From contig NZ_JAMBOS010000015.1 in assembly GCF_023715705.1 (NCBI RefSeq), positions 1 through 64,000 of the forward strand: a stretch of 64,000 nucleotides of DNA. Direction: 5' to 3'. The position numbers were made by a program, and so were the translations under genes. Each line of letters starts with the position of its first letter. Position 1 is the stretch's first letter. The notes beneath the pieces are model-generated. The model searched no databases. It was not told where the DNA came from and worked only from the letters and a program-made list of their open reading frames with translations. The DNA is from Halalkalibacter oceani (lineage in GTDB: Bacteria; Bacillota; Bacilli; Bacillales; Bacillaceae_D). Below are positions 8,551 through 16,367 of the stretch, piece by piece.

Positions 8551-9270
8551 TCACCACTTTAATCCGAAGGAGCTCTTCAGCTTTTTCGCTTTAATTTTTT
8601 GAATGGTGACCATTGGCTTGATTCCTTTCGGACAAACTTCAACACAGGCGCCAAATGAATGACATCCGAAGGCGCCGCTCTCTGTGGAAACTAAATTAAG
8701 TCGTTCCTGCTTTGCGTCATCCCGTTCGTCCGCAATTAAGTTGTATGCCCGACTCAATGCAGCCGGACCGATATAATCATCACGCATTGCAACAGCATCA
8801 CACGACTGAAAACATAGTCCACATGTAATACAGTCTTGATTTTCGTCAATGATTTCTCGTCTTTCGGAATCAGGCGGAATAACAGCAAAAGTATTCTCTC
8901 CTTCTTTTGGAACGAAATAAGGCTTGACCTTTTGCCAATTTCCAAAAAACGGATCCATATTTACCGTTAAATCTTTGACGATGGGCTGGTTTTTCATCGG
9001 TTGGACAAGAATGTTCTCTCCCATTTGTTCAATTTTTGTTCTACAGGCTAAACGTCCTCTTCCATTAATCATCATTCCACAGGAGCCGCACATTCCCAGC
9101 CGGCATGCACATCTGAAGGCAAGAGTCGGATCCTGGTCTTCGACAATTAGAAACAGGGCATCCAATACGGTCATATTTTTCTTCGCATTTACCGTGAACG
9201 TATCGTAATGCGGTTTTTCTTGTCCTTCTTCGGGGCTAGAGCGCATTACTGTCACCTTGACATCTGTCAC
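8551..9270 (-). CDS. Sdh/Frd iron-sulfur subunit
   Basis: 239-residue protein of the SdhB/FrdB family. The N-terminal [2Fe-2S] ferredoxin domain shows CACRLGMCGSCGM and a later Cys in RGRLAC. The C-terminal domain carries two cysteine clusters, CITCGLCFQSC and CVEVCPKGI, for the 4Fe-4S and 3Fe-4S centres. It carries electrons between the flavoprotein and the membrane anchor encoded downstream. The GTG at 9270 is preferred because GGAGGTGG stands 4-6 nt upstream; a longer frame to 9321 has no such site. Gene order FeS-anchor-flavoprotein differs from the sdhCAB order of the Bacillus respiratory complex, arguing that this is an accessory complex. Confidence 0.9.
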   Translation of the reverse strand: MTDVKVTVMRSSPEEGQEKPHYDTFTVNAKKNMTVLDALFLIVEDQDPTLAFRCACRLGMCGSCGMMINGRGRLACRTKIEQMGENILVQPMKNQPIVKDLTVNMDPFFGNWQKVKPYFVPKEGENTFAVIPPDSERREIIDENQDCITCGLCFQSCDAVAMRDDYIGPAALSRAYNLIADERDDAKQERLNLVSTESGAFGCHSFGACVEVCPKGIKPMVTIQKIKAKKLKSSFGLKW

Positions 9271-9354
9271 GGAACCACCTCCAATATAAAAACACGATGC
9301 TTCTTTCCATATTTGGGTCAACCTTCAGCCATCTTTTCCGCTTACATCTTTCAT

Positions 9355-10401
9355 TTATTTTTTTGCAAAAGCCACGCCCAGCTCTTCCCCCAGCTGAATT
9401 AGCTCTTGTTCCAATTCATCCGATAAGTAGATTCCTTCCTTCGAACTCCTTTGCCATTCACGATGACGCCTTTCCCCCGGATACAGAATTTCATCAACTC
9501 CTGCTTTTGTTGGCGTCTCTTTAATTTCAGAAATTAATTGCTTCATTAACAGGTTAAACGTGTTAAGCGGCATAAACTTCTCTATATCAAATAGAACAAA
9601 GAAATGTCCGACATTTGCTTTCTGATCCGAGTGATCATAAATGTTATGAACATGTGGTCCGAACGCTGCTCCCGACAAAACTCCGGTAAAAACTTCAACA
9701 GCCAGAGCGAGGGCATAGCCTTTCGCTCCTCCTACAGGTAGCACCGCTCCATTTAAAGCTTCTTTCGCATTCTCTGTTTCGTTTCCACATTCATCTATTG
9801 CCCATCCTTTAGGGATAGCCTGGTTTTGTTTCGCAGCCAAAATAATTTTTCCCCTTGCTACTACACTTGTTGACAAATCGATCAAAACGGGCGCTTCAGT
9901 CCCAGTTGGAAACCCAAACGCAATTGGATTTGTGCCGAAAAAGGCTTTTGTCCCTCCCCATGGCGGTATGCCAGGAGGCGAGTTCGTTAAGACGAGAGCT
10001 GCAAGTCCCGCTTCGCTCGCCATTTGACAATAGTAGGAGGCAGCTCCAAAATGATTGCTATTCCGCACTGCTATCGCTGCCGTCCCGCTCTTTTTTGCCA
10101 GGGCGATTCCTTCTTCCATCGCCCGAACAGAAACAATTTGTCCAAGACCATTATCGCCATCTACTAATAAAACGGAATCAGCTTTTTTCACAATTGATAC
10201 AGAAGGATTTGGATTGATTCGTTCTTCTTTCATTCTTTTCGCATAAATCGTCAGCCTACTTATACCATGACTACCAACCCCTTCTAAATCAGCTTGAATT
10301 AAAGCATCGGCCACTTTGTAAGCGTTATCAAAATCAACGCCCAATTGCCCGAAGATGTGCTGACAAAAGACCTTTAAATGATCGGCATTATAGTGAGGCA
10401 T
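9355..10401 (-). CDS. LDH2-family NAD(P)-dependent 2-hydroxyacid dehydrogenase (ComC-like)
   Basis: 348-residue member of the malate/L-lactate/ureidoglycolate dehydrogenase family (LDH2, not the Rossmann-type LDH). Family signatures are DLEGVGSHGISRL near residue 45, containing the catalytic His, then NHFGAASYY and GTNPIAFGFP. The same family contains ComC, the (R)-sulfolactate dehydrogenase that interconverts sulfopyruvate and (R)-sulfolactate. With the neighbouring D-hydroxyacid dehydrogenase it could act as a two-enzyme racemase feeding the sulfo-lyase. The start at 10401 follows GGGGGAA and overlaps the end of the regulator gene by 14 bp. Malate or another hydroxyacid remains possible as substrate. 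Confidence 0.85.
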   Translation of the reverse strand: MPHYNADHLKVFCQHIFGQLGVDFDNAYKVADALIQADLEGVGSHGISRLTIYAKRMKEERINPNPSVSIVKKADSVLLVDGDNGLGQIVSVRAMEEGIALAKKSGTAAIAVRNSNHFGAASYYCQMASEAGLAALVLTNSPPGIPPWGGTKAFFGTNPIAFGFPTGTEAPVLIDLSTSVVARGKIILAAKQNQAIPKGWAIDECGNETENAKEALNGAVLPVGGAKGYALALAVEVFTGVLSGAAFGPHVHNIYDHSDQKANVGHFFVLFDIEKFMPLNTFNLLMKQLISEIKETPTKAGVDEILYPGERRHREWQRSSKEGIYLSDELEQELIQLGEELGVAFAKK

Positions 10402-11113
10402 TGCCGCTTCCCCCATCTTTTTTAAGTAAAATTGATTCCTCTACACTTTCTAAATGTTCAATCATCGCTTGCTCTGCCAAAGCTAAATCTCGTTCAATCA
10501 TTGCTTCAACAATTTTAATATGCTGAGTTAAAGATAATCGTCCTCTTCCAGGGATGCTTACTGCCTCCAACCTAGCTTCGCTCAATACATCAATAAGGTT
10601 CATCATGATTCTTAATAAAATTGAATTACCTGATATTTTTGTCAGAGTTAGATGAAACTTCTGGTCCAGATTAGATAACTCTTCTTTACCTGCTCCTTCT
10701 TTCAAGGATTGTCTCGTAATCTCCAATATTGCATTTAACTCTTTTTCAGTCTTTTCATCTAAACGCTCCATCGCTAATCTCACCGCTGTGGTTTCTAGCA
10801 CTTTCCTTATCGTGAACAGTTCAACGACCTGGTCCTTTTTTAAAAAGAAGTCATCCGCTAAATGCTTAATATTCTCTTCATAGTTCGCTACGAAAACACC
10901 ATTTCCGTGTTTGATGTCAACATAGCCCTTTGCGGCTAAAATTTTATACGCTTCCCGCACCGTATTTCGACTTACATGCAGCTTTTGAGACATTTCTCTT
11001 TCGCTAGGAAGCCTTTCACCAATCGCAAATTTTTGATCGAGAATTAATTCCTTGAAATGGTCGGCAACCGAACTCGAAATGCTTTTACGATTGACTTTAA
11101 ATGTGTTGAACAT
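10388..11113 (-). CDS. GntR-family (FadR/FCD subfamily) transcriptional regulator
   Basis: 241-residue regulator. An N-terminal winged helix (RLPSEREMSQKLHVSRNTVR, about 37-56, then GYVDIKHGNGVFV) is followed by an all-helical FCD ligand-binding domain, in which Asp/His residues of the type found in LDQKFHLTLTKISGN bind metal and an organic acid. FCD-type GntR proteins usually control the hydroxyacid or sugar-acid operon they sit in. Here it is embedded between two dehydrogenase genes, so autoregulation of this operon is likely. The ATG at 11113 is 9 nt from AAGGAGG; an upstream GTG overlaps the ribosome site. Confidence 0.9.
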   Translation of the reverse strand: MFNTFKVNRKSISSSVADHFKELILDQKFAIGERLPSEREMSQKLHVSRNTVREAYKILAAKGYVDIKHGNGVFVANYEENIKHLADDFFLKKDQVVELFTIRKVLETTAVRLAMERLDEKTEKELNAILEITRQSLKEGAGKEELSNLDQKFHLTLTKISGNSILLRIMMNLIDVLSEARLEAVSIPGRGRLSLTQHIKIVEAMIERDLALAEQAMIEHLESVEESILLKKDGGSGNASL

Positions 11114-11130
11114 GTAGCCCACCCTCCTTT

Positions 11131-12078
11131 TTACTTAACGATACAGAGGGCGTTTTCACCGTGAAGAACGTTTATGACTTCCTCTGCGACTAATACAGAT
11201 GTCCGATCTTGCGATTCTTCCGTTAAACCGGCTATATGCGGCGTTATAATCGCATTTTTTAACGTTAATAACCGGTTAGTATGCTGGGGAGGCTCTTCCT
11301 CTAATACATCTAAATAAGCACCGGCTAGTTCATGATCAAGGAGCGCCCGATATAAATCAGTTTCATTGATAATTCCACCTCTTGACGTATTAATCAGATA
11401 AGCAGTCTTTTTCATTTGACTAAATTGAGAATACGTAAACAAACAGGTTGTGGCCGGGGTTAACGGGACATGAATACTAAGAAAGTCAGACTGTGCTAAA
11501 AGATTGTCAAAACTAGTCAACTGCACACCGCATTCCGCGATAGGAAAATCATAGGGCGTGAAATACGGGTCGCAGCCTAGTACATTCATTCCAAAAGCTG
11601 TTGCCCGCCTCGCTACCCGTTGAGCGATCTCCCCTACACCTAATAAGCCAATTGTTTTTCCATATAGTTCCTCACCGGTAAAGTGCTTTCTGTCCCAGTT
11701 GCCGTTTTTTACACTTTCACTGGCTTTTGCTAACGTCCGATTGGCATCGAGCATGGCCCCTATCACATATTCCGCAACTGAAATGGCATTTGCGTTTCTA
11801 GCATAAACGATTTTCTTTTCAAGCTTCTTTGCCTCTCCTACATCAATGTTATCGAGTCCGACACCCAGCCTGCCAATGACCTGAATCTTCTTACCAGCCC
11901 GCAGCAGCTCCTTGTCGACTTTCGTCTGATTGCGGACAATCAAGGCATTGACGTCCTTAACTCTTTCCAATAATAGTTCACGGTTCTTCCATAAAGTCGG
12001 ATCATATTCAACATCAGCAACAGCAAGCAGTTTATCAATGCCGACTTGCCAGATCATTTCCGCTATTAAGACCTTCAA
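11131..12078 (-). CDS. D-isomer-specific 2-hydroxyacid dehydrogenase (SlcC-like)
   Basis: 315-residue protein of the phosphoglycerate-dehydrogenase-like family. The Rossmann motif GLLGVGEIAQRVARRA lies near residue 145. The catalytic Arg/Glu/His set is consistent with NTSRGGIINE near 232, LDVLEEEPP and ITPHIAGLTEES near 280. (S)-sulfolactate dehydrogenase SlcC, which oxidises (S)-sulfolactate to sulfopyruvate, belongs to this family, and its genetic neighbours elsewhere are ComC, SuyAB and a TTT transporter, as here. A TTG start at 12078 is proposed: AAAGGAGG lies 6 nt upstream, and the family N terminus KVLIAEM starts right after. Alternative: another D-hydroxyacid dehydrogenase. The SlcC role is inferred from context. 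Confidence 0.85.
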   Translation of the reverse strand: MKVLIAEMIWQVGIDKLLAVADVEYDPTLWKNRELLLERVKDVNALIVRNQTKVDKELLRAGKKIQVIGRLGVGLDNIDVGEAKKLEKKIVYARNANAISVAEYVIGAMLDANRTLAKASESVKNGNWDRKHFTGEELYGKTIGLLGVGEIAQRVARRATAFGMNVLGCDPYFTPYDFPIAECGVQLTSFDNLLAQSDFLSIHVPLTPATTCLFTYSQFSQMKKTAYLINTSRGGIINETDLYRALLDHELAGAYLDVLEEEPPQHTNRLLTLKNAIITPHIAGLTEESQDRTSVLVAEEVINVLHGENALCIVK

Positions 12079-12150
12079 CGTGAGCCTCCTTTTTGGGAAG
12101 GACGCTAAATCCCCGTCCTTACCCATTGCCTATTTGTCCAATTCTTCTAT

Positions 12151-13323
12151 TTAAATGCTCACACCGACGCGATGAATCGCAAATCCAGTTTGCTCTTTTA
12201 ATATTTCTGCTTTTGTTAATTTACCATTGCATGTTTCCAGCACTTCGTTGTAAACGACTTCTCCCGCTTCCTCAGTTGTGATTTCATCTCTGAAAATTCC
12301 GCTCAAATCCAATTCAACCGTATCTTTCATGAATTCAAACGACTCATTATTTCCCGTAATTTTGATCGTTGGCATAATCGGGTGAGAGATCGTATGCCCT
12401 CCTCCTGTACTAAATACAAGCACTTGAGCTCCTGCTGCGGCAATTGCTGAAATCGACTCGCTTCCATGGCCCGGTGTATACATGACATAGACGCCCGGAT
12501 CTTTCTGTTCACAAACTTCTGCACATTCAAGGCCATTTACAATTGGGGCACTGCCTGATTTCATATAAGCCCCAAGCGACTTTTCTTCAATAGTGCTTAG
12601 TCCGCCGATAATATTGTCTCCGGTAGGTTGGGAGCCGCGAATATCTTCTCCGCTTGCTAGAGCCCGACGCTCCATATCATTGATGTAGCCGACAATTTTG
12701 TCGCCGACATCCTTTGAGATCGCCCGTTCGCGAATATAATCTTCGGCCCCCATTAATTCCATTACTTCAGCCAAAATCGAGCGACCACCTTGTTGAATGA
12801 TCTTGTCAGAGCAATGCCCCAGTGCAACATTCGAACCGATTCCCGAACTCGTATCAGAGGTACCGCAGTTTAACCCAAAAAGCAGGTTGGAAACGCTGAC
12901 CGGCTCTCGAACCAATTTTGATAGTTCACGCTGCATATTCATCGCCTTCCGAGTTGCTTCAGCGGTTGCTTCAATCGCTCCTTTTGATTGACGAATATTT
13001 ACAACTTCGACCGGTTTTCCTGTTTTCGCAACCTCAGCAGCGATTTCTTCGGCCGTGCACCCTTCTTCCCGAAAGTGATCAATCACGACTACCCCGCCAA
13101 CATTCGGATTTTTCGCTGTACCTACTAATGTTTTAAATGTTTGCCGTAAATCCGGACGCACTTGACAACGGCCCAGAGGATGCGTGATGGCAACGGCTCC
13201 ATCAATCGTTGCCGCTACACGCTCCGCTGTAGAGTTTGCATAAATCGTACCTGAAAGAATTAGAATATGATTTCTGATTCCTACTGTTCCATCCGGACGT
13301 ACATAACCCATAAATTGTTCCAT
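12151..13323 (-). CDS. suyB: (R)-sulfolactate sulfo-lyase large subunit-like (UxaA family)
   Basis: 390-residue protein of the UxaA/GarD lyase family. It begins with MGYVRPDGTVGIRNHILIL, contains HPLGRCQVRPD (His-Pro-x-Gly) near residue 50, and the NCGTSDTSSGIGSNVALG stretch near 170 that corresponds to the metal/substrate region of the family. A stand-alone large subunit of this length next to a small SAF subunit is the arrangement of SuyAB, which splits 3-sulfolactate into pyruvate and sulfite. Two-subunit altronate dehydratase is the main alternative, but no hexuronate genes are nearby, while two dehydrogenases, a TTT transporter and two anion exporters of the kinds found with suyAB are. 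It follows the small-subunit gene with 2 bp between them. Confidence 0.72.
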   Translation of the reverse strand: MEQFMGYVRPDGTVGIRNHILILSGTIYANSTAERVAATIDGAVAITHPLGRCQVRPDLRQTFKTLVGTAKNPNVGGVVVIDHFREEGCTAEEIAAEVAKTGKPVEVVNIRQSKGAIEATAEATRKAMNMQRELSKLVREPVSVSNLLFGLNCGTSDTSSGIGSNVALGHCSDKIIQQGGRSILAEVMELMGAEDYIRERAISKDVGDKIVGYINDMERRALASGEDIRGSQPTGDNIIGGLSTIEEKSLGAYMKSGSAPIVNGLECAEVCEQKDPGVYVMYTPGHGSESISAIAAAGAQVLVFSTGGGHTISHPIMPTIKITGNNESFEFMKDTVELDLSGIFRDEITTEEAGEVVYNEVLETCNGKLTKAEILKEQTGFAIHRVGVSI

Positions 13324-13325
13324 CG

Positions 13326-13649
13326 TTAGATTCGCTCCTTTTCCGATTTTGTTTTTGCATATAAATCGCCTCGTCCACGGTTGCTTTCAATATTATGAAC
13401 ATGTACATGATCACCGACCTCAATATCCTCTAAAGCGGTACCAATGCTTAGCCCGTACTTTAAAATAGGATCGCCTTTTTTGATAGGGCGCACCGCTATT
13501 TTATGACCATAAGGGATATCTTTTAAAATCCCAATGTTTTTCACATCCCCATCGACTTCAACCGAAATCATTCTTCCTTCCGTCATCTCCCTGCTTATCA
13601 CCGTTGCTGTGTTATCAGTCGGTGCTACAAGATGTACCTCTCTTGCCAT
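13326..13649 (-). CDS. suyA: (R)-sulfolactate sulfo-lyase small subunit-like (SAF domain)
   Basis: 107-residue protein corresponding to the N-terminal SAF domain of UxaA-type lyases. The segment VHNIESNRGRGDLY near the C terminus matches the family pattern HNxxSxRGRGD. In SuyAB it is the small subunit that pairs with the UxaA-like large subunit encoded 2 bp downstream. It is the first gene of the minus-strand operon. The ATG at 13649 follows GAGGAGGAG with 6 nt spacing; a GTG three bases upstream is less well placed. The 245-bp space to the divergent exporter gene must hold the control region for both. Confidence 0.72.
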   Translation of the reverse strand: MAREVHLVAPTDNTATVISREMTEGRMISVEVDGDVKNIGILKDIPYGHKIAVRPIKKGDPILKYGLSIGTALEDIEVGDHVHVHNIESNRGRGDLYAKTKSEKERI

Positions 13650-13894
13650 CACAATCTCCTCCTCAAGGATTAAAGTTATAGTTTTTTTCTATGGTAGAGC
13701 CGGCTTATTTTGGTTAAATGCTCCAACCAATCGCTCTTAGGGCCATTAAAACACTTCAAAAATTTGTTTACAATAGATTCGGAATATTTCGACATATTTG
13801 AATTTCTAATAAATCCCTATCAAAAAGCAAAATAAATATACGGCTTTCGCCTGTGTTATGTTGATAGTAATCAGAACGTAAAGGAGCGCGAAAA

Positions 13895-15082
13895 ATGATG
13901 ATACTAAAAAAGCAGCAGGCTACTCCTCCGCCTTCTTCCTCTGTAACACTATTACAAACCGTGCTAAACAAGGTTCCAGGAGTCCTTCTCTGCTTAACAA
14001 TTATGTTTATTAGTCTCATTCTGGCAGAATGGACAGGTCAATGGGTCAATTCGCTACAAGGACTCCCGCCTGAAAGCTCAAGTCCAATATCAAGTATTTT
14101 CGTGGCCATTATTTTAGGACTGCTAGTAAGAAATGTTGTGGGACTACAGCAGCTTTTTAAGGATGGTGTCACGTTTTCGATTAAATTCATTTTGAAATTC
14201 GGGATCATCCTCCTGGGGATCAGGTTAAGTTTTATCGATGTCGTGAAGCTAGGGGCGTGGGGAATTCCTATTATTCTTGCCTGTGTCGCAACGGGATTGC
14301 TGATCACATTATGGATAACAACCAAAATGAAACAATCTCATCGCTTAGGCACGCTAGTGGCATGCGGGACTGGTATTTGTGGGGTAACAGCGATCGTCGC
14401 TATCTCACCTGGAATTCGAGCAAATGATGAAGAAGTCGCTTATGCGATTGCCAACATTACGCTGTTTGGTGTCATTGCGATGTTTGCCTATCCTTATCTG
14501 GCCTATTTTTTATTCGAGGATGATCCTATTAGAGCGGGGCTTTTTTTAGGGACTTCGATTCATGAAACGGCTCAGGTTGCCGGGGCTGCACTTATTTATG
14601 GGCAAGTCTTTGACATGTCTCAAGTTGTGGATGCTGCGACGATTACGAAGCTCACTCGAAATGTGCTCATTTTGGCTGTTGTTCCTATTCTGTCTTATTA
14701 TTATATGAATAAAGTACCGGACCGGCACAGTGAAGGCTCTCGCATGAAGCAAAAATGGTACCAACTAGTTCCCCTTTTTATTATTGGCTTTTTAGTGATG
14801 GCGGTAGCTCGTTCAATTGGAGATGCAGGGATCGCAAATAGTGGTGTCGCCTTTGGTTTCCTGAATGCTGACCAATGGAAGGAAACTTGGTCGGCTCTGA
14901 ATACTTTTGGATCAAAATATTTACTTGGGATCGCCATGGCAGGAGTCGGGCTGTCTACAAGTTTTGGAGTTTTTAAAGGGATTGGCTTTAAACCTTTTCT
15001 GATTGGCATGGTCGCGGCGCTGTCAGTTGGAATTGTCAGCATCCTGATGGTCATTTTTATTGGGGGGTTCATTACCTTTTAA
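13895..15082 (+). CDS. YeiH/SuyZ-type putative sulfate/sulfite exporter
   Basis: 395-residue polytopic membrane protein of the UPF0324/YeiH family (Cons_hypoth698), with about ten hydrophobic helices. Recognisable family stretches are FGIILLGIRLSF, the VACGTGICGVTAIVAISPGI segment near residue 150, and GTSIHETAQVAGAALIYG near 225. Members named TauZ or SuyZ accompany sulfonate-degradation genes and are proposed to export the sulfate or sulfite released. It is transcribed divergently from the suyAB-like operon and followed by a LysR regulator, as YeiH is next to YeiE in enterobacteria. AAAGGAG lies 8 nt before the ATG. Confidence 0.85.
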   Translation: MMILKKQQATPPPSSSVTLLQTVLNKVPGVLLCLTIMFISLILAEWTGQWVNSLQGLPPESSSPISSIFVAIILGLLVRNVVGLQQLFKDGVTFSIKFILKFGIILLGIRLSFIDVVKLGAWGIPIILACVATGLLITLWITTKMKQSHRLGTLVACGTGICGVTAIVAISPGIRANDEEVAYAIANITLFGVIAMFAYPYLAYFLFEDDPIRAGLFLGTSIHETAQVAGAALIYGQVFDMSQVVDAATITKLTRNVLILAVVPILSYYYMNKVPDRHSEGSRMKQKWYQLVPLFIIGFLVMAVARSIGDAGIANSGVAFGFLNADQWKETWSALNTFGSKYLLGIAMAGVGLSTSFGVFKGIGFKPFLIGMVAALSVGIVSILMVIFIGGFITF

Positions 15083-15275
15083 AGCGGTGCGCCCTGCTTT
15101 GTTGAGGCTTAAGGAGTGCCGGGATTGAAAAGGAAATGTTCCGCTTTAAGCGTATTACATTATTGATTCTCTTGTAGAAAGGGGGAAGAAGTATGTGTAA
15201 GCAATAGTACGATAGTGCCCGCATTCTGCAAGAACTCTGTAAAAAAATCATCACAAAATGATAAGGAGCTGAACG

Positions 15276-16253
15276 ATGAATCTAGACCATCTTAAAGTTT
15301 TTTATACGGCTGCTACGAAACTAAACTTTTCAGAAACTGCAAAAGTTCATCACTTATCACAACCTTCCATAAGTTCGCAAATACGAAGTCTTGAAGAATC
15401 TTTGAATGTTAAATTGTTTGAGCGGACAACAAAAAAAATTTCCTTAACGGATTCAGGTCAATTGCTTCAAGGATATGTCAAATTAATCCTTGAAGTGATT
15501 GATAAAGCGGAGAAAGAAATTGCTATGCTGTCCAACTCCATCCATGGTGACTTAGCTATTGATGCGAGTTTGACGATCGGTGAAAACTTATTACCTTATA
15601 TGCTTGGAAAATTCAAACAAGAGTATCCCTTCGTAAATCTGATCATGAAAATTCACAACTCACAGCAAATTATCGAGAAAGTGATCGATGAAGACATTGA
15701 TTTTGGTTTCATTGAAGCCCCAATGACCCAGCCCTCTGTCATATGCAAACCTTTTCTAAATGACGAGCTTGTGATTATTTCATCAACGAAGCGGTTGAAT
15801 CCGTTAATTGATGATCGAGATGTAATCTCACCTTACGAATTATTTTCTTTGCCGATTATTTTACGCGAGCATGGCTCTGGTACTAGGCAAGTAATTGAGG
15901 ATACATTACAAAAAAACAATCTCGATCCAACTAACCTGAACGTGATGTTAGAGCTTGAAAACACCGAATCTATTAAAGCCACTGTTGAATCAGGAATGGG
16001 AATCTCGATTATTTCTCAATCAGCAATCAAAAAGGAATTGCAACTGGGGCTGCTGCGAACCATCAAAATAGAGGGAATAACATTAAACCGCTCGTTTTAT
16101 ATTGTTCAAAAGAAAGGCAAATTATTGTCCCTGCCAGCTGAATCATTTATCAACTTCTCATTAAATTACTTTGCCAATAACGATGAACCATTGAAAACCG
16201 AAAATGAAAGCGATTACAATTTAAAAACCGATCAGGATGTCGAACATCATTAA
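15276..16253 (+). CDS. LysR-family transcriptional regulator
   Basis: 325-residue LysR-type activator. The N-terminal helix-turn-helix is clear (NFSETAKVHHLSQPSISSQI, about 17-36, then LFERTTKKISLTDSGQ). A periplasmic-binding-protein-like effector domain follows from about residue 90. The relationship to CysL/YeiE-type regulators of sulfite-related genes is suggested by the adjacent YeiH-type exporter gene, which ends 193 bp upstream on the same strand. The start is preceded by AAGGAG at 7-8 nt. The last 30 residues are hydrophilic and probably disordered. Effector unknown; sulfite or a sulfonate would fit the context. Confidence 0.88.
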   Translation: MNLDHLKVFYTAATKLNFSETAKVHHLSQPSISSQIRSLEESLNVKLFERTTKKISLTDSGQLLQGYVKLILEVIDKAEKEIAMLSNSIHGDLAIDASLTIGENLLPYMLGKFKQEYPFVNLIMKIHNSQQIIEKVIDEDIDFGFIEAPMTQPSVICKPFLNDELVIISSTKRLNPLIDDRDVISPYELFSLPIILREHGSGTRQVIEDTLQKNNLDPTNLNVMLELENTESIKATVESGMGISIISQSAIKKELQLGLLRTIKIEGITLNRSFYIVQKKGKLLSLPAESFINFSLNYFANNDEPLKTENESDYNLKTDQDVEHH

Positions 16254-16324
16254 CATCAGCTGCATCTTTACTTCTGCTCTGCTATGTTAATCTTTAGCAT
16301 TAGCAGGTCTCCTTTCCAGACTAA

Positions 16325-16353
16325 GGGCTTGCCCATACTTTTTGGGCAAGCCC
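16325..16353. terminator. bidirectional intrinsic hairpin between lysR and comGB
   Basis: An 11-bp inverted repeat, GGGCTTGCCCA / TGGGCAAGCCC, with a short loop lies between the converging lysR-type and comGB genes. Neither side has a long T-run, so termination strength is uncertain, but its position between two 3' ends supports this role. Confidence 0.55.
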
Positions 16354-16367
16354 AACAAACGTGCCTT

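Noticed and set aside
12151-13649. Altronate dehydratase as the primary call for the UxaA-like pair
   Set aside because: No hexuronate genes nearby and the neighbours match sulfolactate clusters; kept as an alternative only.
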